Assembly (NCBI RefSeq): GCF_039555335.1
Contig: NC_092628.1
Coordinates: 97,840,536-97,904,535 of the forward strand
Direction: 5' to 3'
DNA from: Amphiura filiformis
Taxonomy: Eukaryota; Echinodermata; Ophiuroidea; Amphilepidida; Amphiuridae
DNA length: 64,000 bases
The notes beneath the pieces were generated by a model. That model searched no databases, was not told where the DNA came from, and saw only the letters and a list, made by a program, of their open reading frames with translations. Position 1 is the first letter of the stretch; every line of letters begins with the position of its first letter. This document shows positions 1 through 10,789 of this stretch, piece after piece. Position numbers and translations under genes: made by a program.

Positions 1-275
1 ATGGTGCCGCCCAGATACACAAATGATTTTACTTGTTCCAGCTTATCTCCTCCAATTGTAATATCCATTCTGTGGTTATATTTGGTTGAGTTTGGCAATA
101 TTTATTTTGAGTCCATAGTTGCTGCTTTCGTTGTGAGCTTTATCTACCAGGGTTTGGAGTTCTTCTGGTGATTCTGCTATTAGAACTATATCATTCGCAA
201 ATCTAAGATTGTTTATTTTGAAGCCAGAGATAACTGCTCCTGTGTCTTCATTTTCTAGTGCTGAAGATATAACTA
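1..275 (-). mobile_element. LINE reverse transcriptase fragment (C-terminal palm and thumb part)
   Basis: Read on the minus strand, 78-275 encodes the YADD-box region of a non-LTR retrotransposon reverse transcriptase, with the box degenerate as FANDIVLIAES and followed by a conserved 'GLKINIAK' stretch. A TAA at 76-78 and a frame change interrupt it. Bases 1-70 continue in another frame with the typical 'VKSFVYLGGT' segment. The other half of the domain lies at 2478-2600, beyond a 2.2-kb insertion. This is a dead copy running off the window edge. The clade cannot be fixed by eye. Confidence 0.8.
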
Positions 276-547
276 CAACCATGGCCAAAATGTGTTGGGA
301 CACTTATGGAAAACGTACACTATAGTATGACCTTATTTCCGTTATTATTAACGTGATAAAGTGGAGGTTTCTTTGGTGTCAAGCCTAAACACTTTCCTAA
401 CACCCCAACCCTCCCCTTCCCCACCAATCAATGTTGGGTGCCACAAGGCTCGTGTGACCAAAAAAGTCGAATTCAACATTGATCGGGGAGTGGGGGGCTT
501 ATTTACATTACCCTATCAAACCGTCCCAACACTTATGGCCAGCATTG
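276..547 (+). mobile_element. MITE copy 1 (272 bp, TIR CAACCATGGCC-like)
   Basis: Terminal inverted repeats: left end CAACCATGGCCAAAATGTG, right end reading inward CAATGCTGGCCATAAGTG. The same sequence recurs at 2203-2476 with very few differences. It has no coding capacity; the open frames across it are chance. The right flank is CTCT rather than TA, so this copy's inner boundary has been altered. Confidence 0.7.
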
Positions 548-1100
548 TCTCTAAGGTACAAAAAATCAAATTTTAAAATGTGTGTTTTGGCCCATATCTC
601 CTCAACCATAGCTTGGATTTTCATCAAATTTTATATGAAAACGGAGAAACTATTTATCTTTTCACTTATATAAAAATTATTGCATTTTCCTCATGTGATT
701 TAGGGATACGGTCACGTTTTATACGCAATATCATGTATTTTACAGTGCGTTCTGAACATTATTAGCCTATGCCAACTACGTATTTTGCGTAAAATGACGT
801 TTTATTTTGAAAGAGTAGTGATTTAATCGCCAGAAATACATGATATTTGTTGACAGGAATTGATTGAAGTCTTTTAAAAGAGTGATTTGGGGAAAAAATA
901 CTTAAAATAAAAAAAAAAGCTAATTTTTAGAAAAAACAAAACAAACTTTAATCATTTTCATCGTTTGCATCAAAAACGTATGTGGTATTTGCAACGAGTA
1001 TATCGTGTAAATATAATCATAGTCGGCAGGAGTAGGCTTAAATTACATTTTATGACTGAAATTTATTAAAGCGCTTTCAAAGAAACTTATAGTAAGTATA
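548..1100. other. AT-rich spacer inside the composite insertion
   Basis: No coding signal or recognisable element was seen. It contains a poly-A run near 907 and ordinary AT-rich sequence. Confidence 0.4.
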
Positions 1101-1119
1101 GAAAGTAAAATATAGGTAG

Positions 1120-1800
1120 ACATACAGAAAAAAGAAGGACGGACATTGGCAAAAATTAATAGAACGACGAATATAATATGATGAAGGATATTGTAAAATA
1201 ATAACAAAAAGAAAAGAAAAAAGAAATCTAAATAAATTCAGGGCTCGAACATTTGTCCACTGCGCCTGTGATAGATGCCGTATCCATTGCGCCACAGAGC
1301 GGTGTAACTTTAAAGAGCTAAAACTTAATATAATGCTATTCAACATTTTTGTATATAAATATACGCTCTACACGATATACAGTCATTTTTAAAAAATACA
1401 TTTTACGGCATTTGTTTCATTAACTGAATATTTATATATAGCAGGTGTTGGCCAACATTGTGCTCCACATGATAAATAGTTCAGTTTAATCCGGGATAAA
1501 TGCCGGACAAAATCGTGATTTGTTTGACTGTTTATCGTCCGTAGAGCGTATATTTATATACATGCATCTTGAATAGCATTATATTACAAAGTTTAAGCGT
1601 TCGTTAAAGTAATACAGCTCTGTGGTGCAATGGATACGGCATCTGCCACAGGCACAGTGGACACGGGTTCGAGCCCTGAATTTATTTATATATTTTTCTT
1701 TTTCTTTTTTGTTATTATTTTACAATATCCTTCATCATATTATATTCGTCGTTCTATTAATTTTGCCAATGTCCGTCCTTCTTTTTTTTCTGTATTTGTT
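1120..1800. mobile_element. Head-to-head tRNA-Arg-like SINE pair forming a long inverted repeat
   Basis: Arms at about 1120-1370 and 1541-1800 are reverse complements. Each carries a tRNA-derived head: an A-box-like TGGTGCAATGG at 1623-1633 (GCGCAATGG form on the minus strand near 1290) and a B-box-like GGGTTCGAGCCC near 1665. The order and spacing resemble tRNA-Arg ('GGCGCAATGGATA' type), but the acceptor stem does not close, so neither is a functional tRNA. The ~170-bp centre is the loop. The arms probably arose by inverted duplication of a SINE, or the structure is a foldback transposon that captured a tRNA-like promoter. Confidence 0.65.
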
Positions 1801-2202
1801 GCTTCATTTGTGGTAGACTGCGGTAAATTGGGAAAACAAGTGTGCATGGGTTCGATTCCTTTATTTGTTTTTTGATCACGAGATGTTGTGATAACTTTTA
1901 TTTTCTTCTATAGCTGTAATGTAACATTTTAATTGGTGGAAACAATAATTTTCCATTTTAAAACCCAAGTTTTTGACAGTTAAAGTGACGAATAGTGAAC
2001 TTAGACAGGGCCAAAATATCGTTTTAAGACATTTTAAGTGACCAGTCCCTAAATTTCAAATGTAGCCATCCAAAATTTTTTTTTGGTAAAGCCACATGAT
2101 AAGATCTCTAACTGCTCCAAATTTGGTGTCAATATCGTATTTACTTTTTGAGTTAAAAGCAAAAAACTGAAATTAGATGATTTTTTTTCAACTTTTCAAA
2201 TA
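1801..2202. other. Spacer between SINE hairpin and MITE copy 2
   Basis: AT-rich. A second B-box-like GGGTTCGATTCC occurs near 1850. Nothing else was recognised. Confidence 0.35.
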
Positions 2203-2476
2203 CAACCATGGCCAAAATGTGTTGGGACACTTATGGAAAACGTACACTATAGTATGACCTTATTTCCGTTATTATTAACGTGATAAAGTGGAGGTTTCTT
2301 TGGTGTCAAGCCTAAACACTTTCCTAACACCCCAACCCTCCCCCTCCCCCACCAATCAATGTTGGGTGCCACAAGGCTCGTGTGACCAAAAAAGTCGAAT
2401 TCAACATTGATCGGGGGAGTGGGGGGCTTATTTACATTACCCTATCAAACCGTCCCAACACTTATGGCCAGCATTG
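2203..2476 (+). mobile_element. MITE copy 2 (274 bp), flanked by TA
   Basis: Same element as 276-547. TA lies directly on both sides (2201-2202 and 2477-2478), which fits a TA target duplication as in Tc1/mariner-type MITEs. No ORF is attributable to it. Confidence 0.75.
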
Positions 2477-2477
2477 T

Positions 2478-2600
2478 AGTTCCGGAAGTATGTTGAAAAG
2501 CTGTGGCGAGATCACACAACCCTGTGTCACACCAACTTTTGTGTGGAACCAGTCGGTCAGTTCTCCATTGACTCTCACGACACGACATGGTGAAACCCCT
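2478..2600 (-). mobile_element. LINE reverse transcriptase fragment (GVTQGC..SP..LFN box)
   Basis: Minus-strand translation gives the conserved reverse-transcriptase block 'VGVTQGCVISPQLFN' preceded by 'NGELTDWFHTK'. It is the N-terminal-side partner of the fragment at 1-275. Upstream (plus coordinates above 2600) the frame loses resemblance to reverse transcriptase. Pseudogenised remnant. Confidence 0.8.
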
Positions 2601-3420
2601 GCTCTAGGAACTTCATCATATCTTCCGATTGGCTTTGGAGTTGTTGCTTCATTCTGCTCTGAAGAGTGCAGGCTCGATGGTTGAACAGGCGGGTTATAGT
2701 AATCAGGGGCTTTAACACTGTTGCTGTTGTGGAGCTACATTGTGAAGTTTCGCTCTGTGTTTAGCCAGGCGGGCGAGACACTCCTCTCCTGGCCACCCTG
2801 GTGCGTCTGTAACTTCATGGACATAAGCCATCAAGCTAACAACCCCCGCCACTTGAGTGGACCAGGACGATTACCACCCTCTTGTGCTCCATCCTCAGCA
2901 AGGAGAATGCTAGTTGGGGGTGGGGTAGTATATAGCAAATATATATTTATTTAATACAATGATCTATACCAAATGTAAATATTTTTTCTGTGACATCCTG
3001 GAACACCCTAAATAATATTTAATATCTTTTTGTCTTCCTCGAATCAGTGACGTCAACGCGTGCAAGGCGTTAATTCGCGTGCGTATCTAAACACCTCTTA
3101 AACCCTCAGCGCTTTGATTGAACAGCGTCACTTATTCGAAGAAGCATTTCTTTGTGTCTGCTATGGTACTTTCAAATGTCACTATTACGGTGTACAATAC
3201 AAAACAGGTACCAAAAGCAACTTTCTTTGCAATAATCAAATTATGATTGGTTAAATTTCAATGATATATTTATTCACGATATGCAGCAAGGTCACAGTAA
3301 AAGACAGTGTGAGACTTAAAATCACACTGAAACAATTTTCAGTGTTATTCTAGCCATTTTCAGCATTGCTCTGGGTATTTTTCAGTGCATTTTCAGTGTG
3401 GCTATATATTCAGGGGATTA
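2601..3420. other. Unassigned sequence upstream of gene 1
   Basis: 2601-2930 is more GC-rich and may be the body of the degraded LINE or another repeat. 2931-3420 is AT-rich with nothing recognised. No signal-peptide exon like those of genes 2 and 3 is present. Confidence 0.35.
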
Positions 3421-3975
3421 CTCCCCATTCCAGAAAAATACAGCACTAATTTGTTTGGATAAAAGAAAATATTATCAAGTTCTGCCAAATGAAACACAGC
3501 TCAATCCTAATCATTCATTTAGTCCTAACTGGAGATAAAAGAAAAAGTTCATTATTTTACTAATTTTTTGAAAAAAGAGCCAAAAACATGCATTTTCGGC
3601 ATGTTTTCTGACAATTGAGTCACAAAAATCACAGACTTGGAACAAGTCTAAGCATACAAAATCTAGAGTATATGCCGTAATTTTGCTCTAATTCTCACTT
3701 TTTGTGTTACGTTTATTAAATGATTGGTTATAAGAATGAAACATGTCTTTTGCAAAAACTAGAATGCATAAATTGAAATTAGTCTTAGTACAAGTCTTTC
3801 GGCTTGATTGTCACCCTAAAAACGCATGTTTTTGGCCCTTATTTCCAAAATTTTACTTTTATTGCTGGTTAGGACTAACTAAAGGATTAGAATTTAGCTA
3901 TGTTCCATTTGGCAAAACAGGATAATATTTTTTAATCTCAAAAAATTAGATCTGTATTTTTCTGGAATAGAGAGT
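3421..3975. mobile_element. Foldback MITE, family also at 19328-19772
   Basis: The ends are inverted repeats ('CATTCCAGAAAAATACAG' left, 'CTGTATTTTTCTGGAATAG' right), and inward the arms pair through 'TATTATCAAGTTCTGCCAAATG' and its counterpart near 3910. A second, rearranged copy lies in a gene 2 intron. Non-coding. Confidence 0.6.
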
Positions 3976-4299
3976 AATTTCCACAACATTAGCATTGTCC
4001 ATTATATTTCAGTGGGATTAATGAATGACCACTCAATCAATTTAGAAGTGTTTCAGTCCATTTTTCAATGTGATTTGACAATAACCTGAGTAACAACAAA
4101 AGAACTCTTTTCAGTGCTATTTCAGTGGTACTATCTATTGTATAATTTTGCAGTGTTATTTGTAATTTCAGCATGATTTTTAGTCAGTCACAATATCTCA
4201 TAGTGATAAACATCCACGTGTTACTTGTATTTCGACCAGTCTTATTCAAATGATTTAACAGCAAGCTAAAAAGGTATACATTCATGACACTTTTCAGAT

Positions 4300-4700
4300 A
4301 TAACACGCAGCGGAAAATGGTGGCATTTGCTTCACTAAAAGAAATCAAAACATTATTTTTTCAATGATTTTTAACCGGAAAAGTTGAAATGGCAGCCATT
4401 TTAAATATTTTAAGGTCAAGTGATGAGACATTGACTGAAGTTAATCTGTTTGTATATTATGCTTATACATTTTAGGCGAAAATGGTGCCATTTGCTGCAC
4501 ACATTTGCTGCACATAAATATGTCAAAACATTTTTTTCAACGATTTTTAACCTGTACAGTGCAAATGGCAGCCATTTTGATAGTGATGAGACATTGGTTT
4601 CAATTAATCAGTTTGAATATTTAGCTTTTATCTCGATACATTTTAGGCAAAATGGTGGCATCTGATTCAAATAAAGATGTCAGAACATGTTATTTTTTTG
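4300..4700. repeat. ~165-bp tandem repeat (about 2.4 units)
   Basis: The motif 'AAAATGGTGGCATTTGCT' followed by 'AATGGCAGCCATTTT' and 'GATGAGACATTG' recurs at about 4314, 4480 and 4650. Diverged direct repeat just upstream of gene 1. The rest of 3976-5090 has no coding signal, and from about 4785 it resembles the end of gene 2 intron 1 (about 16960-17358). Confidence 0.55.
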
Positions 4701-5090
4701 TACACGTGGTGATCTTGAATTCAGAAAAAAAAATCGAGGTGGCCCGTGGTCATGGTGGTGTTAGTTTTTTCCTGGGATGGACCTGCCTAATATTAACACA
4801 AATCTTCAAATTGCACATTTCTTGTGTTTAGAAGCTGTACTACATGTAAGAGAAGTAAGTAACAATCACTTCTGTTTTCATACGGCGCGCGTGATTGGTC
4901 AAGAGCCCGGCTATTTATTGTGTAACAATCAAGTGATTCACTGTAAAAACAGGGATGTAATTTGCTTGAGAATGTTGCATCATGTTTGTCGTTATCATTT
5001 GGATGGAATACAATCGCTGAATATTTTCATATCAGGTATTAAGACCTTCCCTTGCCTAAATATTATAATATAATGCTGTCAATATTACAG

Positions 5091-5363
5091 TGTTGTACAA
5101 CCTCCTGCCTGTTGAAGCCCAGGTTTGCTCGCTCAAAGAAAGACCCGATCAAGATGGTGTGTTACGTTGGTCATTGCCTTCAAAGGAACGTTGCTTCTGT
5201 CAGGCGGTAGTTGCTCCGAAAGGTTATACTGCATGTTCGCAAGATGTCGGAGAGACTACAGCAGGAAACCTATGGTTTACCGATGACCCAACTCCTTTGA
5301 TTATGAGATATAACTGGACCCCTGTCAAGTTAGATGAGCTTTTAGAAAGGAAGGAGTATTGTG
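5091..5363 (+). CDS. Gene 1 exon: N-terminal cysteine module
   Basis: Acceptor ATTACAG at 5084-5090 and donor GTAAGT at 5364. Phase 1 on both sides. It encodes the end of a signal peptide ([10 protein letters not shown]) and a ~75-residue module with five cysteines (VCS, RCFC, ACS, EYC) and the conserved '[14 protein letters not shown]' and '[10 protein letters not shown]' segments. No family recognised. About 90% identical to the matching exons at 17359 and 40348. Confidence 0.85.
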
Positions 5364-8300
5364 GTAAGTACTATAGAGGTAAACAATAAAAATATGCAGA
5401 TATGAAAATGCTCAAGGTTTTGTCACCTGAGTTGGAGTTGGTAAAAGACACTCAGATTACAAAATGATAACATTATATAGATGGATGTTGGGGTGTGGGT
5501 GCGTGGTGTGTGGGGTGTTTGTTTGTTACTTCTCAGCTTTGATTTACTTGTTTTTGATTAGAAAAATCCTTTCCTTCCGCGTTTTAATCAGGAAGGATTA
5601 AGCCAACATTTATAATGTCAGCCATCTTTTTTCACTGAGATATACCACCATATTTGCTCTTGTTCTGTTTGCATACATGAATAAAAAGCCGTTTCTTTGC
5701 CTTTTTGCATACATTTAATTGTTTTTATTCAGAATATGATGAGTGCTCTTCAAGCCCTTGCCAAAACGGCGGAACATGTCTGGACAGAATTGATGAATTC
5801 ATCTGCAAGTGTCCAAACGGCTTCATTGGAGGTAACTGTGAATTTGGTAGGCAAATACACATTTCTATTCCATAGGGGGATTCTCAAATAATAAAGTTTA
5901 TTTTATTAGCGATATACACTAGTTGTGAAAAACTACCCATGCATAATTATATCACTTATGCATTTTAAAGTAAAGTTTAGGGGTTGCTACATGTACCGAT
6001 CTTGCCCATGATACTGTCGTTGTGATAACGTCAACGGAATTCTTAGGTGAAATAACTATTTCCTCCTCATTAGCACAGTCAAGGTTTTTTACAAGACCAT
6101 AGCTTTTACATGTTTGGAGTTACTTGTGTTATCCATAAAAGCATTGTTTGTTATAGGGTAAATTTTAGTAAGCCTTGCGTAAATTGAGATGATAAGTGTT
6201 GCATTGTACTGATGAGGGAAATCCGGTGTAATCTCTGAAATTTATTGTGAGTGATTAAGGTATTTCAATGAAAGTGAAAAATAATAAAGATAATAAGATG
6301 TCCTGTTAAAAATATTTTCTAATATTCACGTAATTCCTATCTACGCATAATCATAACGACATTATGTGGGGAATGTTTGTTCTTATTTTGGTATCACTGG
6401 ATAGAAAAGACATGTAGCTATATATTGGTATGGTGGTATCAAATATTAGGGGGCTTAATAACCACCTCTCTCTTCGTAGTTTGTGTTACAAAGAGTAGCC
6501 CAGTAGATCTAGAGTAAAGCACAACATACTAGTAATTAACTTCAACTCCAACTAATGTAGAAGACTGTTTATTGCAGATATTGATGAGTGTGCTTCAGGA
6601 CCTTGCCAGAATGGAGGGGCATGTGTAGACGGTATTAATGGATATGTTTGTCAATGCATTGCCGGTTACGAAGGAATACATTGTGAAGAGAGTAAGTATT
6701 TTAAGCACATGTATGCCATTTGTCTGTGCATTTTATATCCTGATAAATCTATTTGAACTGTTCGTTCGTTTTATTAGTTCCTTACAATAATTGTGTTGTT
6801 TACTGCAGATATTGATGAATGTGCTTCAGGAGCTTGCCAGAATGGCGGGACATGTGTAGATGGCACTGCTGGATATGTTTGTCAATGCATTGCAGGTTAC
6901 GAAGGAATACATTGTGAAGAGAGTAAGTATTTCGATTCATAAGCACATGTATGCCCTTTGTCTGTACTTTCTATATCCCTATAAATTTATTATAACTGTT
7001 CGTTCGTTTGATTAGTTCCTAACAATAAGTATGTACATTGTTTACTGCAGATATTGATGAATGTGCTTCCGGACCATGCCAGAATGCAGGGACATGTGTA
7101 GATGGTACTGATGGATATGTTTGTCAATGCATTGCAGGTTACGAAGGAATACATTGTGAAGAGAGTAAGTATTTCGATTCATAAGCACATGTATGCCCTT
7201 TGTCTGTACTTTCTATATCCCTATAAATTTATTATAACTGTTCGTTCGTTTGATTAGTTCCTAACAATAAGTATGTACATTGTTTACTGCAGATATTGAT
7301 GAATGTGCTTCCGGACCATGCCAGAATGCAGGGACATGTGTAGATGGTACTGATGGATATGTTTGTCAATGCATTGCAGGTTACGAAGGAATACATTGTG
7401 AAGAGAGTAAGTATTTCGATTCATAAGCACATGTATGCCCTTTGTCTGTACTTTCTATATCCCTATAAATTTATTATAACTGTTCGTTCGTTTGATTAGT
7501 TCCTAACAATAAGTATGTACATTGTTTACTGCAGATATTGATGAATGTGCTTCCGGACCATGCCAGAATGCAGGGACATGTGTAGATGGTACTGATGGAT
7601 ATGTTTGTCAATGCATTGCAGGTTACGAAGGAATACATTGTGAAGAGAGTAAGTATTTCGATTCATAAGCACATGTATGCCCTTTGTCTGTACTTTCTAT
7701 ATCCCTATAAATTTATTATAACTGTTCGTTCGTTTGATTAGTTCCTAACAATAAGTATGTACATTGTTTACTGCAGATATTGATGAATGTGCTTCCGGAC
7801 CATGCCAGAATGCAGGGACATGTGTAGATGGTACTGATGGATATGTTTGTCAATGCATTGCAGGTTACGAAGGAATACATTGTGAAGAGAGTAAGTATTT
7901 CGATTCATAAGCACATGTATGCCCTTTGTCTGTACTTTCTATATCCCTATAAATTTATTATAACTGTTCGTTCGTTTGATTAGTTCCTAACAATAAGTAT
8001 GTACATTGTTTACTGCAGATATTGATGAATGTGCTTCCGGACCATGCCAGAATGCAGGGACATGTGTAGATGGTACTGATGGATATGTTTGTCAATGCAT
8101 TGCAGGTTACGAAGGAATACATTGTGAAGAGAGTAAGTATTTCGATTCATAAACACATGTATGCCCTTTGTCTGTACTTTCTATATCCCTATAAATTTAT
8201 TATAACTGTTCGTTCGTTTGATTAGTTCCTAACAATAAGTATGTACATTGTTTACTGCAGATATTGATGAATGTGCTTCCGGACCATGCCAGAATGCAGG

Positions 8301-10767
8301 GACATGTGTAGATGGTACTGATGGATATGTTTGTCAATGCATTGCAGGTTACGAAGGAATACATTGTGAAGAGAGTAAGTATTTCGATTCATAAGCACAT
8401 GTATGCCTTTGTCTGTACTTTCTATATCCCTATAAATTTATTATAACTGTTCGTTCGTTTGATTAGTTCCTAACAATAAGTATGTACATTGTTTACTGCA
8501 GATATTGATGAATGTGCTTCCGGACCATGCCAGAATGCAGGGACATGTGTAGATGGTACTGATGGATATGTTTGTCAATGCATTGCAGGTTACGAAGGAA
8601 TACACTGTAAACAGGGTTAGTATTTCGAATAATAAGCACATTGATGCCATTTGTCTGTGCTTTTTATATCCTTATAACTGTATTTAAACTGTTAGAGATA
8701 TTAGGTATTTCAATTAATAAGCTTATGTATTACCTTTGTCTGTACTTTCTTTATCCCTTAAAGGGAGCAAATATTTTTCAAAAGGATTATTTTACATCAT
8801 CTGCAGCCTATCTCAACATATCTTGACTGACCATTAAAAGTTAAATAATTCAAATTTAAGTATGATGCTGACTCAAATCAATACAGCATGTGCATTGCTA
8901 ACCACGTGCTATCTACTGAAGATAGCAACATTAAGATATGATAATTAGGCCCTGCCTAATTATTTGCATCTCAATCTTTTAGATGTTTTTAATTGAGTCA
9001 CATGGCATATGTAAAAGTTGAAACAAATGTTAATATATCTAGGTCTATTTTCAAGTAGGCAGCATCATAATTAAACTTACTCATTGACACCAGCATCCCT
9101 TTTTAAAGGCTGTTTTGTTCAGGGTTTTCTTTGTTAATCTTGCTGGTAAATAGTCACAAATGCTTAAAGGGATGTTTTCTTTCACTTTATCACGGATGCC
9201 ATGATTGTTACACACCTGAACAAAAACAAAATTGAAATCAGACAGATTTCTGCAACTACACAGACCTAACTCAGTCATACTCAGTCACGCCTACTCGACA
9301 AAACCCTGATTTTTCAGTATATAGGCCTTAATGTCATGTGCAAGTTGAATGTTCTAGACTAGCTTCAGTCTAAAGCAAGCAATTTTTGTGCAAATTTCCA
9401 AGTCGCCATATCTAGCCCCCCCCCCCCCATTGTAGGCCTACATTGAACAGAAAACTTACCCGAAACAGAAGAAAAGTACTTAACCCGGGACTTAATCAAG
9501 TTAAATATTATTGGAAATGACAATTTTCTATCACGGAGATGTAAACAAAACGCCTATACACCAATGGTCTTATACACACCCTAATGCAGATATCACACCA
9601 CCAAATAAATCACCATAGAGATATGTACTAAATTCGCCTCAAGAAAACGTCGTCATTTTTTCTTCGCAAGAACGACTCAGTTCTTAGCGACAGCTATGAT
9701 GGTTGAAATTAGCCCTAGCCTGATCCCTCTGACTGGGAAAAAAATATAGGTTGATCGTCATTATTTTTTACGGGCAACTGTCTGTTTTATTGCAGATATT
9801 GATGAGTGTGCCTCAGGACCTTGCCAGAATGGAGGGTTCTGTATTGATGATATTGATGGATATGTTTGCCAATGCACTTCAGTTTACGCAGGACTCCACT
9901 GTGAACAGAGTAAGTATTTTTGTGGCTGTTGAAATTTAAACAATAAGAACAATATTATTATTCTCTCGCAAAGTTGTATAAAATTGTTAAAATACAACAC
10001 AAATTCACTTGTAGATCAAGCCTATATTGAAACATGGAAGTTTTGAAGATTAAATTAAAATGGTTTCATTGGTAAGGAACATGTTTGGCGTTTAAATGTC
10101 TTCTAAATCTCCTAAATGTTGTGTTCTCTAAAACATTATACATACATCAGACATTCACCTTTAAGCCGTTATGAAATGCATTCAACCCTCTCAGATATTC
10201 ATACAAATTCTGACGGTAAATCTTTACATTTTAGATGAAATATATCTTTGACATGTTTCTCATGCAGATGTTGGGTGTGTGAACTTTGTACATGTGGGAC
10301 CCGACCTTCAAGATTACAGTCCTACCCTTATAGAGGAAATAGTTTTTATAATGCCTCGTCATGTAATAGCATGTGTTGGAGTTGTATCGAGTTGGGAGTT
10401 TTGGGCAGACGAGTCAGCCACATTTCGAGCAATGGTATTCAGACCTGATTCTAGCGGAGATCTTACCAAATGGAGAATTGTTGGCATAAATGATATCCCC
10501 GCATCAGATGTGATTGCCAACCAAAAATCTATTCATGTCGTACCAAGTATTAACCAAATAGCAGTTCAAATAGGTGATGTCATCGGTGTAGCTGTTGGAC
10601 AAGTCAATCCAAGAATTGCAGCCTTTGATTTCAGTGGGACCGGCCTTAGTCGTTACTTACTTATGTCAGATCCTTCTACTTTAAAGACAGGTGAAACAGT
10701 AACCACCAACAACGGCTCGTCGAAAACCGAAATTACGTTTGCAGCCAAAATATCAGCTCCATCCTAA
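5091..10767 (+). CDS. Gene 1: secreted multi-EGF protein, first paralogue (5' end not seen)
   Basis: Exons: 5091-5363, 5733-5846, 6578-6691, 6809-6922, 7051-7164, 7293-7406, 7535-7648, 7777-7890, 8019-8132, 8261-8374, 8502-8615, 9796-9909, 10268-10767. All junctions are AG/GT and phase 1. The product is a cysteine-rich N-terminal module, one divergent EGF, ten calcium-type EGF repeats and a beta-rich C-terminal module; it would be about 692 residues with a 52-bp first exon like that of gene 2. No such exon was found upstream, so the start is either outside the window or lost. It is presumably extracellular, since the signal cleavage region '[10 protein letters not shown]' is intact in the first visible exon. 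EGF repeats usually serve adhesion or ligand binding; the actual role is unknown. It is the best-preserved ORF set of the three, with no stop in any exon. Confidence 0.85.
5733..5846 (+). CDS. Gene 1 exon: EGF 1 (divergent type)
   Basis: 114 bp, phase 1-1. Encodes an EGF domain with six cysteines starting [15 protein letters not shown] and ending [14 protein letters not shown]. It resembles a delta/Notch-style EGF more than the repeats that follow. Donor GTAGGC. Orthologous exons are 18349-18462 and 40849-40962. Confidence 0.85.
6578..6691 (+). CDS. Gene 1 exon: EGF 2 (calcium-binding type)
   Basis: Acceptor TTGCAG, donor GTAAGT. Encodes [19 protein letters not shown] and the rest of a six-cysteine EGF. 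The D-I-D-E-C start and D-x4-Y spacing match the calcium-binding EGF consensus. Confidence 0.88.
6809..8615 (+). CDS. Gene 1 exons EGF 3-10: tandem array of eight EGF exons
   Basis: Exons at 6809, 7051, 7293, 7535, 7777, 8019, 8261 and 8502, each 114 bp, with ~128-bp introns between them. The period is 242 bp (241 for the last step). Exons 7051 to 8502 are identical by eye except for the 3' end of the last, which reads TGTAAACAG with donor GTTAGT. Introns differ by only a base or two. EGF 3 is a more diverged founder-like unit. All exons are open and of the calcium-binding type, with the loop reading CQNAGTC instead of CQNGGTC. Recent tandem amplification or gene conversion is the simplest reading. 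An assembly copy-number error is possible in either direction. Confidence 0.88.
8616..9795 (+). other. Gene 1 intron between EGF 10 and EGF 11
   Basis: 1.18 kb, AT-rich, with a poly-C run at about 9418-9428. No further EGF exon or mobile element was recognised. Confidence 0.5.
9796..9909 (+). CDS. Gene 1 exon: EGF 11
   Basis: 114 bp with acceptor TTGCAG and donor GTAAGT. Encodes [19 protein letters not shown] and a slightly diverged second half ([12 protein letters not shown]). It is not part of the homogenised array, suggesting an older, stable exon. Confidence 0.87.
10268..10767 (+). CDS. Gene 1 terminal exon: C-terminal beta-rich module
   Basis: Acceptor CATGCAG at 10261-10267; stop TAA at 10765-10767. 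Encodes about 165 residues. Landmarks are [37 protein letters not shown] and a Q-x-G-D-V-I-G turn. The pattern of alternating hydrophobics with W, 'FRP' and 'GDVIG' resembles a beta-sandwich module I recall from unnamed extracellular proteins of marine invertebrates; this is recollection, not a search result. No transmembrane segment follows, so the protein is probably secreted. Homologous exons are 25579-26066 and 51225-51718. Confidence 0.88.
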
Positions 10768-10789
10768 ATAGGGATACATACCCAATAGG

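Larger units (their letters stand above)
276..2476. mobile_element. Composite TA-flanked insertion (MITE - hairpin - MITE) in the LINE
   Basis: A 2201-bp block is bounded by TA at 274-275 and TA at 2477-2478. Its outer parts are two copies of the same ~273-bp MITE (276-547 and 2203-2476) in the same orientation. Between them lie AT-rich DNA and a large tRNA-related inverted repeat. Joining the LINE halves across a single TA gives a continuous reverse-transcriptase reading frame, so the whole block behaves as one insertion. Either it moved as a composite, or a second MITE copy arose by later duplication. Confidence 0.65.

Noticed and set aside
1610-1690. tRNA-Arg gene
   Set aside because: A- and B-box-like sequences are present, but acceptor and anticodon stems do not form, and an inverted copy with the same flanks shows that it is a SINE.
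276-2476. LTR retrotransposon with 272-bp direct LTRs
   Set aside because: The repeats have inverted ends of their own, do not start TG and end CA, and no gag, pol or primer site is present. MITE copies fit better.
5091-10767. Fibropellin or avidin-domain protein
   Set aside because: EGF repeats are similar, but the C-terminal module lacks an avidin-like pattern and the N-terminal module is not a CUB domain.
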